In this document: piece by piece, positions 52,499-59,707 of the stretch
Numbering within the stretch: position 1 is the first letter of the stretch
Layout: each line of letters starts with the position of its first letter
DNA from: a bacterium
GTDB taxonomy: Bacteria; Bacillota; Clostridia; Lachnospirales; Lachnospiraceae
NCBI GenBank assembly: GCA_023667365.1
Contig: JAMPAG010000007.1
Span: 1 to 59,707 of the forward strand
Direction: 5' to 3'
Length of the DNA stretch: 59,707 bases
Program-made: the position numbers and the translations under genes
Notes under the pieces: generated by a model
Database searches by the model: none
What the model was told of the DNA's origin: nothing
What the model saw: only the letters and a program-made list of their open reading frames with translations

Positions 52499-55213
52499 GT
52501 GAAGGGCTTCATGGGAAAGACAAAGCGATTACAGATCGAGAGAGAAGATTGGAAACCAGAGGGGAGGGAACCCCGCATTCATTACCCGCTGTATGAAAAT
52601 GAGTATCTGACCGGAATGAAAAGCATTTTCCACATGATCTTGGAATGGGAGAACCGGCGGAGAGAAGAAGCGGATAGAATGATTCCGGATGAAAAAAGAA
52701 ATATCATATCCATCATCGGACGCCGCGGATCGGGGAAAACGACAGTAATGAACGAATTTTGTCAAATCCTGCGCTCATTTGGGGAAGAGGAGGAGCAGAA
52801 GCGGTGGTGGCTGAAGCATACGGTAGAGCAGGAAGAATGGGAAACGCTCAGCGCTCAAAAATTTCGGTTTCGCGTGCTGCCTGCCATTGACGCGTCCCTT
52901 CTGGGAGACAAGGAAGATTTGTTTATGTTGATTCTGGTCAGCATATACAGAGAACTGGAAGGGGAGCTAAGACGAAATAGCCAAAGAGACTCCGATTATG
53001 GCCGTATGAAGGCATGGCAAAGAGAAGGCATCGCCCAAGCCGCAGAAAAAATACAGCAGATTTTTCACATGTATACAAACCTACAGACGACAGCGGTAGA
53101 TGCTAGAAATTCGCTCGATTTTATGATGGATTTTTTGACAAGGGGATATGATGTGCAGAAAGAAATCGCCGCATTTATCGACCAGGTGACGGAATTAAGC
53201 GGATCCAAAAGCGAAGAGGAATATTTTGTGATCGCCATTGACGATCTGGATCTGAACACGGGACATGGCTATGAAATGCTGGAACAGCTCCAGAAGTATT
53301 TCTCTTATGAAAAGATCATTATTTTGATAACGATTGATTATCAGCAGATCGAGTTGCTGTGTCAAAAGCATTTTTACCGGGAAATGAAAGATGCCGCGGC
53401 GGGGGGCGCCTATATCCGGCATGTTCAGGAATTGACGAATGATTATTTGACAAAAATATTCCATTATTCGCAAAGAATTTATACGCCGGATATTGGGAAG
53501 CTGGGCCGGAGGCTTCAGGTGGTAATACCGCTGGCGGACGGGCAGGAAGAAAAGCCGGAGAAAAAGTCTTCCATCAAAGAATTTGTAATGCGGAAGATTG
53601 CGGAAACGATGAATATTTTTTATGACGGCTGCGGCTTAAAGCGGCATTTCTGCGAGCCGGGGACGGTGAGAGAGCTGGTCTCTTATAATGAATTTCTCGA
53701 TTTGCTGATACCGATTGATTATGAAGGAATGGTATGGATAGGAAAAATAGAACAGGGTACGGAAGAGAACAGAAAAAGGGGCATGGAGGAGTCCAACAAG
53801 GAACGCTTAAAAGATTATGATAAGAATCATGAGCGTTTTAACGAGGATATTCTGATGCGTCTGGTACATAACACGCTAACCACGCGGCAGCGAAGCTTTT
53901 TTGAAAAACTGATACAGCGGGATTTGGAACGCAGGGCGATGTACTTTGTCGGGGCGGAGCATGACGGGACGGCGGAGGAAATCATTCGGATTCAGGAGAT
54001 GGGACAGGAGAACTATTCCTATGGGGATCTGCTGGAAAAGATTTACGAGTGGGGGAGAGAATGCTTTGATGACAAACCGCTCATTTCCTGTGTATTGGCG
54101 TCGTTTACCTCTGAAATGGTGCGGGAGTATATGGGATTTCGTTATCAGCCTGATGAGAAGAGGCGGAAGACCTATCAAAGAAGGTTGGTTCAGTTTTTGG
54201 GGCAACATTTTAACAACGATTGGACTGCGGAGGCGTTCTCTAAGATGAATTTTCCCCAAAGCAGTTCGCCCAAAGGAAATCAGGTCGGGTACCTGAAGGT
54301 GAAAAATAGGGGAATGGGGACGATCTTAATCCCAATGAGCATGGGGAAGTCAGCGGAACTGTCAAAGGCGGACTGGAAGACCCGGCAGGGCAGGGAAAAG
54401 TGGAAAAGGGCATTAAAAAAATGGCTGACGGAGGAAGCGGTTCTGGAGACGGTAGAAACCCTGGACATGTTTTGCATGAAGCGGGAGGAGGACAGCTATT
54501 GCGGGGTGAACTTCTGCTTTCAAATGGAAAAGAGCGGCGTGGATGTACACCCGGAGAGGGCAGGACTGGATCCGGAGTTTCAAGATGCGGCGAAAGCGGG
54601 AACGGTACCTCCGGCGCTTCGCATAAGCATAGAAGAAGAAATGACATGGGATATTATGAGCTTTGTCGGGAAGTCTTTGACGTATGCGGAAGAGCGGGAA
54701 AGATGGGAGAAAAATATCACAGAGGGATTGGAAGATGTACTTGCGCAGTATTTTTCTTTGGAAAAGGGCACAGTGGAAAGAAAGGGGCTGAAAAGTATCC
54801 TGAAAGAGATTTTGCAGGAACAGTCCCGGTTCGGCAGGTTTATGAAGGAGGAGTTTGAGCAGGAGGCGGCGTTCCCGTTTTATGATTTGGATCTGACGTA
54901 CAATATATGGAAAAGAGTGCGCAGGGAGCAGGCGGGGACGCCGCTTCCTGCGGAAGAGTTTGTAACAGGAGTCAAGACGGTTTTTGACCGGGTAAAAAAA
55001 TGTCTTGCCGAAGAAAGAAAATTTTACGGTGAAGATTCGCGTTTTAACTATGAGGAACTATTCGAAAATTGTCCCTATGTAAAAGCGCTTTATGACATGG
55101 ACAAGGAAACCGGGAAAACGGTGTCCCAAAGACTCATGCGCGCGTTGTATCATGTGTTGTTTTTAGAGGTCGGGGTAAGAAACCGGCCCGCCGAGACGGA
55201 AACAATGGGCTGA
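52499..55213 (+). CDS. rdrA: RdrA-like P-loop ATPase of a RADAR-type antiphage system
   Basis: A 904-residue protein. ISIIGRRGSGKTT is Walker A (Gly74-Thr82), and FVIAIDDLDL is Walker B (Asp248-Asp251) followed by a KAP/STAND-like MLEQLQKYFS and IILITIDY sensor strand. The remaining 600 residues are mostly helical. Length and layout match RdrA, the ATPase that assembles with the adenosine deaminase RdrB in RADAR and protects cells from phage. The next gene encodes that deaminase, which makes the assignment strong despite no alignment. GTG start with AAGGAGG 8 nt upstream. No membrane segment. Confidence 0.85.
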   Translation: MKGFMGKTKRLQIEREDWKPEGREPRIHYPLYENEYLTGMKSIFHMILEWENRRREEADRMIPDEKRNIISIIGRRGSGKTTVMNEFCQILRSFGEEEEQKRWWLKHTVEQEEWETLSAQKFRFRVLPAIDASLLGDKEDLFMLILVSIYRELEGELRRNSQRDSDYGRMKAWQREGIAQAAEKIQQIFHMYTNLQTTAVDARNSLDFMMDFLTRGYDVQKEIAAFIDQVTELSGSKSEEEYFVIAIDDLDLNTGHGYEMLEQLQKYFSYEKIIILITIDYQQIELLCQKHFYREMKDAAAGGAYIRHVQELTNDYLTKIFHYSQRIYTPDIGKLGRRLQVVIPLADGQEEKPEKKSSIKEFVMRKIAETMNIFYDGCGLKRHFCEPGTVRELVSYNEFLDLLIPIDYEGMVWIGKIEQGTEENRKRGMEESNKERLKDYDKNHERFNEDILMRLVHNTLTTRQRSFFEKLIQRDLERRAMYFVGAEHDGTAEEIIRIQEMGQENYSYGDLLEKIYEWGRECFDDKPLISCVLASFTSEMVREYMGFRYQPDEKRRKTYQRRLVQFLGQHFNNDWTAEAFSKMNFPQSSSPKGNQVGYLKVKNRGMGTILIPMSMGKSAELSKADWKTRQGREKWKRALKKWLTEEAVLETVETLDMFCMKREEDSYCGVNFCFQMEKSGVDVHPERAGLDPEFQDAAKAGTVPPALRISIEEEMTWDIMSFVGKSLTYAEERERWEKNITEGLEDVLAQYFSLEKGTVERKGLKSILKEILQEQSRFGRFMKEEFEQEAAFPFYDLDLTYNIWKRVRREQAGTPLPAEEFVTGVKTVFDRVKKCLAEERKFYGEDSRFNYEELFENCPYVKALYDMDKETGKTVSQRLMRALYHVLFLEVGVRNRPAETETMG

Positions 55214-55295
55214 GTGCGGGAGGTAGAAGGAACGTTTGTGAATTCTGCGCTGTGCCCGATTGAATCGGACTTGCGATATGCAAAGGATAAAAGCT

Positions 55296-57872
55296 ATGGA
55301 AAATCGGAATGCGGTCATTCGTATGTATTACCAGCAGGTCTCTCCGAGGGATATTCTGACCGAGAGGATTGATTATCGACATTTTGAACAGAAGGATTTT
55401 GAGGCGCTTTCCCGAACCAATTTGCGGCATCTGTCTGAAACGGATACAAGGGAGTTATACGATTACCTGGGGGAAGAAGGGGACGCTTCGGACGGAGAGA
55501 CCGGTCTGCATGTATTCCGCGCATTAAAGAAGACGGCGTCCGACTATCTGCTGGTAAGGGAGAATCTGCCCGTGTGCAGATATGACAGATTGTTGCAGTG
55601 GCGGGAACTGACAAGGTGGATTGGAGAAGACCTGCCGGTCTGCGCTTTTCTGGCGGACAGAACGGAAAAGGGTCAGCGGCAGTGGGATGACTTTGAATGG
55701 AATACCGTCGTCGGTCACGACAATATGCAGTTGAACAGATTGATGCAGAGAGGAATATCGGATAACCATTTTCATTTATTTGGTTCGGCGCCGTCCTTCA
55801 AACTGATTTGGATCAGGTTCATGAATCATTTGTTGGAGAAGCGCTATAGCGATGCGCTGGAAGAGATGGACACGGACAGACGGGTGACACGAAATGCTTA
55901 TAAAATAACGTATCAGGAGGATTCGCTTGTAAGAATGCGGCTGCAGGCGGCGTTGATCCGCGCGGTGCTCTTCTATTTTATTTTTCAGGAAAAAACCGGC
56001 GTCAGCAGGAAAGAAAATACGATTGTGCAGAGGGAGAAAGAAATCCGGGATTTTTTGACGGGAGAGTTTCCGTTTGTGCGTTACAGGGGCAGGATTCAAA
56101 GTTTTATTGACAAGATACGGCTGATCGAGAGACTGCGGCAGGAAGGGACAACGGATGATTATGCGAATTGGAACTATGACGCCAAGGGGATTCATCATGA
56201 TTTTGAGGGAGAGAGAGGGCTCATGTACCAAATGCTGTTGGGGACGGTCAACGGAAAAGAGATTCCCCCGTTTCTGTTGCAATGGTTTTATGCGTATCTG
56301 ACGATCCAGATCCGGATCAGAGAGGAACTAGTGCAGGTAAATAACACAATCGGATTCGAAAATTTTAGCAATTACAATGACAGAAAATCCAGAATCCTGT
56401 TTACGGAAGAAGATCGGAAAAAAATGGTGCAGCATGCGGTATGCGGCAGTCTGGAAGGAGGAAACCTGCAATCGCTGGAACTGAGAATCACGCCGCAGAA
56501 GACGGCAAGAGAAAACAGCAGACAGATTGAAATGTATGACAATTGCATTAGCGCCGAACTTGGGGAGCAGGCAATACGTATGACGTATTATGTTTATCAT
56601 TTTCCCAAAAAGCAAGATGAAAATTTGGCGAGAACAGCAGGATTTACCGTGCAGTGCCGCCATGACAGCTACAGAGCGGAACTGGAGAAAACGGCAGACG
56701 AATTGGCTGCGTTTCGGGAAAGAGAATCCAAAACCGCAGCGAGGGTGCTGGGGATTGATGCGTGCGCGCAGGAAATCGGATGCAGACCGGAGGTGTTTGC
56801 TCCGGTATTTCGAAAGCTGACAAATCACGTGGTTGAGCGACCGCGCTTTGGGGATGTCAGACAATGGAAGATGACATATCATGTGGGTGAAGATTTTAGA
56901 GATGTTGCAGACGGACTGCGTGCATTGGACGAAGCGCTTTTGTTCCTGAATATGAGGAACGGAGACCGGTTGGGGCATGCGACTGTGCTGGGAATAGATG
57001 TCAAAAAGTGGTATCAAAAGAAGAAAAACAGCATTTATTTACCGAAGCAGGATTATCTGGATAACGTTGTGTGGCTTTTTCATAAGCTGACAGAGTTTAA
57101 TATTTTGGAAAGTGAAAACCTAAAGGGATTTCTCAGCGGTGAATATGAAAAGTATTTCAAAGAAATCTATCCGCCGGAAGCGTTTGGAGAGTGCGGCATA
57201 GATACTTATTATGAGGGATGGAAACTGAGAGGCGATCATCCGTATTTATACCGCACCGGCCGCTTTGATGATTCCCATCCTTTTTTCAGACAACATTGGA
57301 GAAACGACGGTTTGGCGGGCGGTGATAAGATTAGAAACCGGATCGAGAATGCGCGTCTGATGTATTATTATCATTATTCCGCGGAAGTGAGGAGAGCCGG
57401 AGGGCGCTCTGACATTAAGGCTGTGCCGGAATTGTACGTGGAAGGCGTGGAAAAGGTTCAGCGTGCCATGCAAAAGGCGCTTGCGGAACGGGGAATCAGC
57501 ATGGAGGCCAATCCGAGTTCCAATTTTATGATAAGCACAATGGAACACTATCATGAACATCCGATCGTAAAACTGTTCAATATGGGATTGACAGTGGACG
57601 AAAAAGAGATTCGTAACTGTGCACAGCTTCATGTATCAATCAATACGGATGATAAGGGCGTATTCCATACGACTCTGGAGAATGAGTATGCGTTGATGGG
57701 ATGTGCGCTGGAAAACATGAAGGATGAGCAGGGAAGAAAGCAATATCAGAAGCAGATGGTGTATGAATGGCTGGATCATGTCAGAGAAAACGGGAACCAG
57801 CAGAGTTTTCTGCAAAGTGCAGAAGCAGAGAGAAAAGCGAGTGATGGCTTGTGCGTAATTACTAATAATTAA
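55296..57872 (+). CDS. rdrB: RdrB-like divergent adenosine deaminase of a RADAR-type system
   Basis: An 858-residue protein. The adenosine deaminase set is complete though spread out: His158-x-His160 in DNHFHL, His529 and Glu532 in YHVGEDF, His561 in DRLGHA, EANPSSNFM, and Asp785-Asp786 in NTDDKG. Large inserts (about 170-440) give the size typical of RdrB, whose subunits form large shells with RdrA and deaminate adenosine or ATP during phage infection. The intact active site predicts activity. The ATG at 55296 follows AAAGGA at 8 nt; it lies 82 bp after the ATPase gene. An upstream TTG at 55260 is possible. Confidence 0.88.
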   Translation: MENRNAVIRMYYQQVSPRDILTERIDYRHFEQKDFEALSRTNLRHLSETDTRELYDYLGEEGDASDGETGLHVFRALKKTASDYLLVRENLPVCRYDRLLQWRELTRWIGEDLPVCAFLADRTEKGQRQWDDFEWNTVVGHDNMQLNRLMQRGISDNHFHLFGSAPSFKLIWIRFMNHLLEKRYSDALEEMDTDRRVTRNAYKITYQEDSLVRMRLQAALIRAVLFYFIFQEKTGVSRKENTIVQREKEIRDFLTGEFPFVRYRGRIQSFIDKIRLIERLRQEGTTDDYANWNYDAKGIHHDFEGERGLMYQMLLGTVNGKEIPPFLLQWFYAYLTIQIRIREELVQVNNTIGFENFSNYNDRKSRILFTEEDRKKMVQHAVCGSLEGGNLQSLELRITPQKTARENSRQIEMYDNCISAELGEQAIRMTYYVYHFPKKQDENLARTAGFTVQCRHDSYRAELEKTADELAAFRERESKTAARVLGIDACAQEIGCRPEVFAPVFRKLTNHVVERPRFGDVRQWKMTYHVGEDFRDVADGLRALDEALLFLNMRNGDRLGHATVLGIDVKKWYQKKKNSIYLPKQDYLDNVVWLFHKLTEFNILESENLKGFLSGEYEKYFKEIYPPEAFGECGIDTYYEGWKLRGDHPYLYRTGRFDDSHPFFRQHWRNDGLAGGDKIRNRIENARLMYYYHYSAEVRRAGGRSDIKAVPELYVEGVEKVQRAMQKALAERGISMEANPSSNFMISTMEHYHEHPIVKLFNMGLTVDEKEIRNCAQLHVSINTDDKGVFHTTLENEYALMGCALENMKDEQGRKQYQKQMVYEWLDHVRENGNQQSFLQSAEAERKASDGLCVITNN

Positions 57873-57904
57873 AAATGGCAAAGTGATACAAGAAAGGAAA
57901 TCCC

Positions 57905-59026
57905 ATGATAGAACATTTACCCTCCAAAACCACAGACCTCCAAAAATCGCGCAAAAAACCGCCACAGAATCATGCAGAACATCATTCAAAGGATGCCAGG
58001 GATACATCGTATTATGCACCACATTCTGTTGCCCAAAGAATAAAAGGGCTCCTGCCGGGCGATTTGGTCACCTTGGACATTTCTTTTGACTTTGATTTTG
58101 TGGGAGAGATAGAGGAGATTGTAGATGAGCGGACTTATAAGATCAGACCGGTAGGTGTTTATACAGAAGAAAATGAAGTGGCGTTCCAGGAAAAAGTAGG
58201 GATTTCCATGAAGCCGTTTGTTATGATGCCGGAAGAAAGAATTGTTCTAGTAAGGCGTTCGAATAGATTGATATTGCGTCCTGATCCCGGTCCGACTGCA
58301 ATATCGAGGAGTGTTATGGAAAATGGACTGTTGGTATCATCTGAAAGCGCCGCAAGGGGGATACCGGGAAAGGATGTGTTTTCGGACAGCAAACTGTCGG
58401 TGAATGTGTTTACGGCAGACGCGCTGTTCGGGGATGAGGCGGAGAGAAACATCAATACTTTGTTTTATGAGGCGGCGGGAGGCGTCTTTCCTATTTCTAT
58501 TGAACGAAAAGGGAATCCGGTTAAGGAGATTGTTGAGGCGGATATTTTACAGAAAGAGGAAATGCATGAATCGGAACTTGAGAGAGTTGGAAAATTCATC
58601 GAAAAAGAATTAAACGAACGAAAACCCATGTTTGAGCATTACGCCGCCCGAAATATGCTGGTCGTTGGAACATATCCTTTTTTACAGAATACGGCGAAAG
58701 CGAATCCGGCGCACGAAGAAAGAGCGGGGAAAAGAATCGCAGCGGACTGTTTTCGATATGTTTTTTATGCGAAAGGGTTTGCGGATCGTATAGATAGAAG
58801 CGTAAGACCGGGGGTAGTATACAGGGAAGTAGAGGATGTTGTAAAAAAGACGATTAAAATTCCGACTCGCTATTTTTTTTATTCTTCAGATAAAAACATC
58901 GCTCCCGTGCTGTCTTCTATGAGTACATGCAATCTAGAGATTTCCGTGCCCGATTATGAAGGAAGCTTAAAAAGGGAGCAACTGGATCCTGGGACGGTCT
59001 ACTTTTCACATGTTGTCAGATTGTAG
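57905..59026 (+). CDS. Unrecognised protein next to rdrB, candidate RADAR accessory
   Basis: A 373-residue soluble protein I do not recognise. The first 35 residues are basic and probably disordered (SKTTDLQKSRKKPPQNH). A beta-rich region follows (LLPGDLVTLDISFDFDFVG, TYKIRPVGVY) that may be an SH3- or OB-like barrel, then a mixed alpha/beta C-terminal half (MFEHYAARNMLVVGTYPFLQ, RYFFYSSDK). There are no membrane segments, unlike the SLATT or Csx27 membrane proteins reported with some RADAR loci. AAAGG precedes the ATG, only 32 bp after rdrB, so co-expression is likely. Its role is unknown. Confidence 0.7.
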   Translation: MIEHLPSKTTDLQKSRKKPPQNHAEHHSKDARDTSYYAPHSVAQRIKGLLPGDLVTLDISFDFDFVGEIEEIVDERTYKIRPVGVYTEENEVAFQEKVGISMKPFVMMPEERIVLVRRSNRLILRPDPGPTAISRSVMENGLLVSSESAARGIPGKDVFSDSKLSVNVFTADALFGDEAERNINTLFYEAAGGVFPISIERKGNPVKEIVEADILQKEEMHESELERVGKFIEKELNERKPMFEHYAARNMLVVGTYPFLQNTAKANPAHEERAGKRIAADCFRYVFYAKGFADRIDRSVRPGVVYREVEDVVKKTIKIPTRYFFYSSDKNIAPVLSSMSTCNLEISVPDYEGSLKREQLDPGTVYFSHVVRL

Positions 59027-59035
59027 GCAGAGGGG

Positions 59036-59102
59036 AAAATGTATGAAAATGCTCTAATAACGCAATAGAACAAGATATTGGTACCATTGGAAGAATGTTG
59101 CT
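59036..59102 (+). repeat. 67-bp direct repeat, copy 1
   Basis: Matches 59579-59645 with two visible substitutions. In this copy the last codons of the XRE gene read KCMKML followed directly by a stop, so it looks like a leftover 3' end of a second regulator gene. Confidence 0.85.
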
Positions 59103-59124
59103 GACATTTTCCGGCGCAGATGTC

Positions 59125-59153
59125 TTGACAAAAAGAAAAATTACAATTAAAAT
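59125..59153 (+). promoter_or_regulatory. Sigma-A promoter of the XRE regulator gene
   Basis: TTGACA (59125-59130), a 17-bp spacer and TAAAAT (59148-59153). The start site should fall inside the palindrome at 59156-59173. Confidence 0.8.
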
Positions 59154-59155
59154 TA

Positions 59156-59173
59156 GTTTGTTAGCTAACAAAC
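59156..59173. promoter_or_regulatory. 18-bp perfect palindromic operator
   Basis: GTTTGTTAG and CTAACAAAC meet without a spacer, directly downstream of the -10 box. This is the expected place and symmetry for autorepression by the XRE protein encoded next. I did not find a second copy in the region before the TPR gene. Confidence 0.75.
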
Positions 59174-59195
59174 AGATTACCAAAGGATCACCCCG

Positions 59196-59603
59196 ATGAA
59201 ACCCGAACAAACCGCTGCAATATTGCGTAAACTAAAAGAAGAAAATTATAATTTTAGAGACTCCCTAAGATATGTCCGTAAAAGTCAGGGCGTCTCTCTA
59301 AGAAGCGTTGCGCACGCAGTGGGCGTGACACCTACCTATATCAGCGATATAGAGCGGGGGAACAATAAAGCGCCGGGCATTGATCTTTTGGAGAAACTTC
59401 TGGATGCCATGTTTTTGGATGAGCCGGCGGCGGAATTGCGGAATTATCTGTATGATCTGGCGGCAAAGGAACGCAAAGAAGTAGCGGGCGATATTGCCGA
59501 ATATATCATGAAGCAGGAAGAACTTCGAACTGTGATCCGTATAGCCCAAAAGAGGAATGCAGATGATAAGGTTTGGGAAAAATGTATGAAAATGCTCCAA
59601 TAA
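59196..59603 (+). CDS. XRE-family helix-turn-helix regulator
   Basis: A 135-residue protein. A Cro/CI-type HTH lies at about 23-80 (SLRYVRKSQGVSLRSVAHAVG, then VTPTYISDIERGNNKAPG). The C-terminal 50 residues are helical (LYDLAAKERKEVAGDIAEY) and probably dimerise it. It has its own promoter and an 18-bp palindrome at the start site, so it likely represses itself and perhaps the upstream defence-like genes. AAAGGA at 59182-59187 sets the start. A second, partial copy of its 3' end lies upstream, evidence of duplication or exchange. Confidence 0.88.
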   Translation: MKPEQTAAILRKLKEENYNFRDSLRYVRKSQGVSLRSVAHAVGVTPTYISDIERGNNKAPGIDLLEKLLDAMFLDEPAAELRNYLYDLAAKERKEVAGDIAEYIMKQEELRTVIRIAQKRNADDKVWEKCMKMLQ

Positions 59604-59645
59604 CGCAATAGAACAAGATATTGATACCATTGGAAGAATGTTGCT
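59579..59645 (+). repeat. 67-bp direct repeat, copy 2
   Basis: Covers the last codons of the XRE gene and about 40 bp beyond. With copy 1 at 59036-59102 it brackets the regulator gene; the copies are 543 bp apart. Confidence 0.85.
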
Positions 59646-59707
59646 CCAAACCTAGCTTGAGTTTCCGCAAACTGTAATCAAAAAACGGGTATATCAGTCC
59701 AAAGTGC

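Noticed and set aside
1..59707. CRISPR array, tRNA or rRNA genes
   Set aside because: No regularly spaced repeats, no cloverleaf with a T-loop consensus and no rRNA-like conserved blocks were found by eye.

Overview
The window looks like a chromosomal segment from a Gram-positive anaerobe of the class Clostridia, most likely Lachnospiraceae. This is inferred from gene content and order (SleB-type hydrolase, NfeD/SPFH pair, argF, birA, dusB, greA, class I lysS), strong AGGAGG-type ribosome binding sites and TTGACA/TATAAT promoters. Every gene I can support lies on the + strand. I see no rRNA, tRNA, CRISPR array or complete insertion sequence.

Layout. (1) 1-9.4 kb is housekeeping: a spore-cortex-hydrolase-like secreted protein, NfeD and SPFH membrane proteins, ornithine carbamoyltransferase, BirA, a small conserved protein, DusB with a repeat-derived insert, GreA and a class I lysyl-tRNA synthetase fused to a tRNA-binding domain. 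(2) 9.5-14.3 kb is an operon behind a promoter and an attenuator-like hairpin: circularly permuted ATP-grasp, alpha-E protein, transglutaminase-like protein and two AstE/AspA-like M14 proteins, the second of which has lost its zinc-ligand motifs. (3) 14.5-50.5 kb is a large surface-glycan locus. It starts with a teichoic-acid-like module (CDP-polyol phosphotransferase, IspD/TarI-like cytidylyltransferase, SDR enzyme, two paralogous GT2 enzymes) and continues with an Rpn-type nuclease gene, further glycosyltransferases and methyltransferases, an FdtA/FdtB-type 3-amino-3,6-dideoxysugar module and a WlbA/WlbB/WlbC-type 2,3-diamino-uronate module. It ends with a phosphonate module: PEP mutase fused to a cytidylyltransferase domain, phosphonoacetaldehyde reductase, phosphonopyruvate decarboxylase, a LicC-like cytidylyltransferase and a CysC-like kinase. 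No flippase, polymerase or ABC exporter is present in the window, and base composition changes from block to block, as expected of a mosaic, exchangeable locus. A UDP-galactopyranose-mutase-like gene at the end is broken at a run of eight G, possibly a phase-variation switch.

(4) 50.9-59.65 kb is a defence-like island: a TPR protein, a 904-residue P-loop ATPase, an 858-residue protein with the complete adenosine-deaminase metal and catalytic motif set, an unrecognised 373-residue protein, and an XRE-family regulator with its own promoter and a perfect 18-bp palindrome at the start site. The ATPase plus deaminase pair matches the RADAR (RdrA/RdrB) antiphage system. The TPR protein and the 373-residue protein are candidate new partners. 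A 67-bp direct repeat flanks the regulator gene and records a past duplication or exchange at this end of the island.

The two points most worth follow-up are the RADAR-like island with unrecognised neighbours, and the predicted route to a nucleotide-activated 2-hydroxyethylphosphonate that uses a CysC-like kinase next to a cytidylyltransferase, in a way that recalls the Campylobacter O-methyl phosphoramidate genes.
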